Origin: UBA12018 sp051656605
Lineage (GTDB): Bacteria; Bacteroidota; Bacteroidia; Bacteroidales; CAMTPD01
Length of the DNA stretch: 64,000 bases
NCBI GenBank assembly: GCA_051656605.1
Contig: JBOGCF010000057.1
Coordinates: 1-64,000, forward strand
Direction: 5' to 3'
Below, piece by piece: positions 60,688-64,000 of the stretch; within the stretch, counting starts at the first letter, position 1; each line of letters opens with the position of its first letter. Below the pieces are notes generated by a model that ran no database searches, was not told where the DNA came from, and was given only the letters and a program-made list of their open reading frames with translations. A program made the translations under genes and the position numbers.

Positions 60688-61659
60688 TTAGTCCATAACC
60701 TGTCCACGGCTATCAGCCAATTGAATCATGCGTTCATACTCTTCAGGGGTAAGATCCATGAAGTAGTATTTTGCCGGATTATCATTTTTACCTCTAACCA
60801 GTACTTCATAATGAAGGTGGTTGCCGGTAGACTTGCCTGTGTTTCCAACGGTTCCAATGATTTCACCTCGAGTTACGGTTTTTCCTACACGGGTTTTGAT
60901 TTTATCTAAGTGACCGTATAGGGTTTCATAACCGAATCCATGATTGACAATGATACAATTACCATATCCTTGTCTCCATCCTGCAAAGGTAATCTTTCCA
61001 TTGCCTGTTGCATACACATCAGTCCCTTTTTTTGCAGTGAAGTCCATACCTGCGTGAAATTTAGGAGTCCGATAAATCGGGTCGATACGCATACCATATC
61101 CCGAAGCCAATCTTGTTAGGTCTTTATTGGATACCGGCTGGATTGCAGGAATGCATTTCAGTCGTTCTTCTTGCGATTTTCCAATATCAACGAGCTCGTT
61201 GAGAGAGTTTGATTGTACATACAATTGCTTCGAGAGCATATCCATCTTACGGGTTGTAGAAATAACCAAGTCTGGATTCGACAAACTAGTAAGATGCTCA
61301 TAACGGTTTACACCTCCAAAGCCCGACTTGCGAACCGAGATTGGAATCGACTCTGCTTGAAATATGGCACGATACAAGTTTTCATCGCGTTCTTGTATGT
61401 CGTCAAGAACTTCCAACGCACTATTGAGTCGCAATGAAAGAACTTCATATTGAGTTTGAAGCAACTTGTTTTCTTTGCGTAGTTGCCGTTCGAGTGGAGA
61501 TTCGAAAAGGTAGGTAATACCGAAAAATAAGCCAACTCCGATTACGATACCGATACTCAAATGGCGTATTACTCCAAACATCTTTTGCTTGAATGACGGA
61601 TAGACCCGCTCATACGTTAAAGTTTTCGGATTGTACAGAAAGTATGTTTTTTTGCGCAT
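60688..61659 (-). CDS. M23-family peptidase
   Basis: A membrane-anchored LytM-type protein of 323 residues. One transmembrane helix (about 33-50) is followed by a coiled coil at about 55-105. The peptidase domain has the zinc ligands in FHAGMDF and the HLHYEV motif, with GNGKITFAGWRQGYG and GHLDKI. All zinc-binding residues are present, so it should be an active peptidoglycan endopeptidase. It has a promoter interlocked with that of alaS. Confidence 0.93.
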   Translation of the reverse strand: MRKKTYFLYNPKTLTYERVYPSFKQKMFGVIRHLSIGIVIGVGLFFGITYLFESPLERQLRKENKLLQTQYEVLSLRLNSALEVLDDIQERDENLYRAIFQAESIPISVRKSGFGGVNRYEHLTSLSNPDLVISTTRKMDMLSKQLYVQSNSLNELVDIGKSQEERLKCIPAIQPVSNKDLTRLASGYGMRIDPIYRTPKFHAGMDFTAKKGTDVYATGNGKITFAGWRQGYGNCIIVNHGFGYETLYGHLDKIKTRVGKTVTRGEIIGTVGNTGKSTGNHLHYEVLVRGKNDNPAKYYFMDLTPEEYERMIQLADSRGQVMD

Positions 61660-61692
61660 TTGTGGTCGACTGATAAATTAATTAACGAAGTG

Positions 61693-61726
61693 TTTGTGGC
61701 AAAAATAATTATTTGCCGTATTTTTG
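61693..61726 (+). promoter_or_regulatory. alaS promoter
   Basis: TATTTTTG (61719-61726) is the -7 element and TTTG (61693-61696) the -33, spaced 22. It lies inside the footprint of the opposing promoter. Confidence 0.65.
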
Positions 61727-61730
61727 CAAA
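61700..61730 (-). promoter_or_regulatory. M23-merR promoter
   Basis: Read on the minus strand, TATTTTTG (61707-61700) is the -7 and TTTG (61730-61727) the -33, with an ideal 19-base spacing. Confidence 0.7.
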
Positions 61731-61769
61731 CTGCATTTCAGAATATTAACGACAACCATATAAGTATTT

Positions 61770-64000
61770 ATGTTGACAGCAAAAGAGATTCGAGAATCAT
61801 TTAAAGTATTCTTTGCTTCTAAGGGACACCAGATTGTTCCTTCTGCTCCGATGGTAATTAAAGACGATCCGACTTTGATGTTTACCAACGCCGGAATGAA
61901 TCAGTTCAAAGACATTATCCTAGGTAATGTTCCTATTAAGTATCCACGTGTTGCCGACTCGCAAAAATGTTTGCGCGTAAGCGGTAAGCATAACGACCTG
62001 GAAGAAGTAGGTCACGATACATACCACCATACCATGTTCGAAATGCTTGGTAATTGGTCGTTTGGAGACTACTTTAAGAAGGAAGCAATCGAATGGGCTT
62101 GGGAGTACCTTGTAGAAGTACTTAAGCTTGATCCGAACAGACTTTATGCAACCGTATTTGAAGGTAGCCCTGAAGAAGGTTTGTCTCGTGATGATGAAGC
62201 TGCTTCATATTGGGAAAAGTTTTTACCAAAAGATAGAATTATCAATGGTAACAAAAAAGATAATTTCTGGGAAATGGGTGATACAGGTCCTTGCGGTCCT
62301 TGCTCAGAAATCCACATTGATATTCGTCCGGACGAAGAACGTGCAAAAGTAAATGGTCTTACTTTGGTAAATGAAAGTCATCCGCAGGTTATCGAAATCT
62401 GGAACCTTGTATTTATGCAATACAACCGTAAAGCAGATGGTACATTAGATGGCCTTCCAGCTAAGGTTATTGATACAGGTATGGGATTTGAACGTTTGTG
62501 TATGGCAATGCAAGGCGTATTGTCAAATTACGATACAGACGTATTCCAACCAATTATCAAAGCAATGGCAGCGCTGGCTGGTACAGAATATGGCAAAGAC
62601 GAGCAAAAAGATATCGCAATGCGTGTAATTGCCGATCATATTCGTACAATTGCATTTTCTATTACAGACGGTCAACTTCCGTCAAATGCTAAAGCCGGTT
62701 ATGTAATTCGTCGTATTTTGCGTCGTGCCGTACGTTATGGATATACATTCCTTGGTCAGCATCAATCATTCATGTACAAGTTGATTCCTGCGTTGATCGA
62801 TACAATGGGAGATGCTTATCCTGAACTTGTTTCTCAAAAAACATTGATCGAAAAGGTTATCAAAGAAGAAGAAGAATCATTCCTTCGCACTCTTGAAACC
62901 GGTATTCGTTTGTTGGAGAAACGTATGGATGAAGCAAAAGCAGCCGGCAAAACTGAAGTGAGCGGTGTTGATGCATTTGTACTTTACGATACATACGGTT
63001 TCCCTCTTGACCTTACAGAACTAATTCTTCGTGAAAACGGAATGTCTGTAAATGTATCAGAGTTCGATGCCGAAATGCAAAAGCAAAAAGAAAGAGCTAG
63101 AAATGCTGCTGCTATTGAAACGGGAGACTGGGTTTCTTTGAAAAATGGCGATAGCACATTCGTAGGTTATGATCTTGCTGCATGTGAAACAGAGATTCTT
63201 CGTTATCGCAAGATCAAACAAAAAAATAAAGAATTATTCCAAGTTGTTCTAGAGAAAACTCCTTTTTATGCAGAAATGGGTGGCCAGGTAGGAGATACGG
63301 GATGGTTGATTTCAGAAACTGAAACTGTTGAGGTTTTAGATACAAAACGTGAAAACAACCTTGCTGTGCATATCTTGGCAAAAATGCCTCAAGATCCAAC
63401 GGCAACTTTCGTAGCGAAAATCAATGAAAAGAAACGCGAACAATCAGAGTGTAATCACACGGCAACTCACTTGCTTCACGAGGCATTGAGAGAAGTCCTT
63501 GGTTCACATGTTGAACAAAAAGGTTCGTTTGTTTCTCCAGAAATGCTACGTTTCGACTTCTCTCACTTCCAAAAAGTTTCTGATGAAGAGCTTCGTAAGG
63601 TTGAAGAGATTGTGGGTGAAAAGATTCGTGCCAACTTCATGATGGAAGAGCATCGTAATCTACCTATTGCAGAAGCGAAAGAAATGGGTGCGATGGCTCT
63701 ATTCGGTGAAAAATACGGAGATGAGGTTCGCGTAGTTAAATATGGCTCATCGGTAGAACTTTGTGGTGGTACGCACGCTTCGGCAACCGGAAATATCGGT
63801 TCATTACGCATCGTTGCAGAAAGTTCAATCGCTGCAGGTGTTCGTCGTATTGAAGCTGTAACTGCAGAAGCTGCTGATAACTACTATTATGCTCAGCAAG
63901 ATGTATTGAAAGAGCTTCGTGCAATGATGAATAACATGCCAAATCTTGTTCAAGCAGTGAAGAAGTCTCTTGATGAGAACGCTGAGTTGAAAAAACAAAT
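61770..64000 (+). CDS. alaS: Alanyl-tRNA synthetase, 5' part
   Basis: AlaRS charges tRNA-Ala and edits mischarged serine or glycine. The ATG at 61770 gives MLTAKEIRESFKVFFASKGH. Class II motif 1 (FTNAGMNQFKD) and motif 2 (RVSGKHNDLEEVG, continuing to HTMFEMLGN) are visible in the catalytic domain. The editing-domain zinc sites CNHTATHLLH and CGGTHAS are intact. About 743 codons lie in the window and the frame runs off the end without a stop. The C-terminal C-Ala domain lies outside. Confidence 0.97.
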   Translation, partial: MLTAKEIRESFKVFFASKGHQIVPSAPMVIKDDPTLMFTNAGMNQFKDIILGNVPIKYPRVADSQKCLRVSGKHNDLEEVGHDTYHHTMFEMLGNWSFGDYFKKEAIEWAWEYLVEVLKLDPNRLYATVFEGSPEEGLSRDDEAASYWEKFLPKDRIINGNKKDNFWEMGDTGPCGPCSEIHIDIRPDEERAKVNGLTLVNESHPQVIEIWNLVFMQYNRKADGTLDGLPAKVIDTGMGFERLCMAMQGVLSNYDTDVFQPIIKAMAALAGTEYGKDEQKDIAMRVIADHIRTIAFSITDGQLPSNAKAGYVIRRILRRAVRYGYTFLGQHQSFMYKLIPALIDTMGDAYPELVSQKTLIEKVIKEEEESFLRTLETGIRLLEKRMDEAKAAGKTEVSGVDAFVLYDTYGFPLDLTELILRENGMSVNVSEFDAEMQKQKERARNAAAIETGDWVSLKNGDSTFVGYDLAACETEILRYRKIKQKNKELFQVVLEKTPFYAEMGGQVGDTGWLISETETVEVLDTKRENNLAVHILAKMPQDPTATFVAKINEKKREQSECNHTATHLLHEALREVLGSHVEQKGSFVSPEMLRFDFSHFQKVSDEELRKVEEIVGEKIRANFMMEEHRNLPIAEAKEMGAMALFGEKYGDEVRVVKYGSSVELCGGTHASATGNIGSLRIVAESSIAAGVRRIEAVTAEAADNYYYAQQDVLKELRAMMNNMPNLVQAVKKSLDENAELKKQ

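Overview
The window comes from a chromosome of the phylum Bacteroidota, most probably order Bacteroidales. The evidence is: TAnnTTTG-type promoter elements before many genes; a sprA homologue (type IX secretion translocon); an RprX/RprY-like two-component pair; a glycine-lipid acyltransferase pair; NigD-like and DUF4492 genes; and DUF4248 and BT4734-type accessory genes. Base composition is moderately AT-rich except in one accessory gene near 36-38.5 kb. The genus cannot be fixed by reading alone; families with a type IX system (Dysgonomonadaceae or Tannerellaceae-like) fit best.

Layout. 1-136 is the end of a 5S rRNA with its terminator. 616-4796 is a housekeeping run (DUF177/YceD, rpmF, fabH, era, der). 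5047-12140 holds ruvA and the very large sprA. 12374-14671 is the RprX/RprY pair. 14820-30055, all on the minus strand, is a complete division and cell-wall cluster read as rsmH, ftsL-like, PBP, murE, mraY, murD, ftsW, murG, murC, ftsQ, ftsA, ftsZ, yqeY; mraZ is not at its usual place upstream of rsmH. 30481-32284 is the glycine-lipid acyltransferase pair, followed by two related LuxR-type regulators (32621-34135) and a divergent QueD-like protein carrying a zinc ribbon.

35322-42357 is an accessory region. It contains a gene of unknown function, an 826-residue GC-rich protein (primase-like N-terminus, DUF3987 helicase-like core, winged-helix C-terminus), a 600-bp non-coding stretch with ten exact copies of TGACCACT around a very AT-rich core, a DUF4248 gene, an arsenic operon (arsR-arsC-acr3) with an ArsR-type operator on each side, an HU-like gene and a 36-residue membrane mini-protein. 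The primase-like gene plus the repeat array looks like a replication-initiator and iteron-origin pair. This is the best candidate in the window for an undescribed system.

43022-45973 (minus) encodes cytochrome bd oxidase with DUF4492. 46593-48956 is a Tat-exported Gfo/Idh oxidoreductase with a DUF1080 lipoprotein, probably acting on 3-keto sugars. 49100-50267 is an OB-fold-like lipoprotein with a PepSY-type membrane protein. 50490-53468 (minus) is a NigD-like lipoprotein, lpxB and surE. 53815-60208 is parA, parB, DUF5683, an mltD-like transglycosylase, a small winged-helix gene and a bifunctional rel/spoT. 60316-61659 (minus) is a MerR regulator and an M23 peptidase, transcribed divergently from alaS, which runs off the end. 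Degenerate 22-bp tandem repeats occur in three separate intergenic regions, with a single copy in a fourth.
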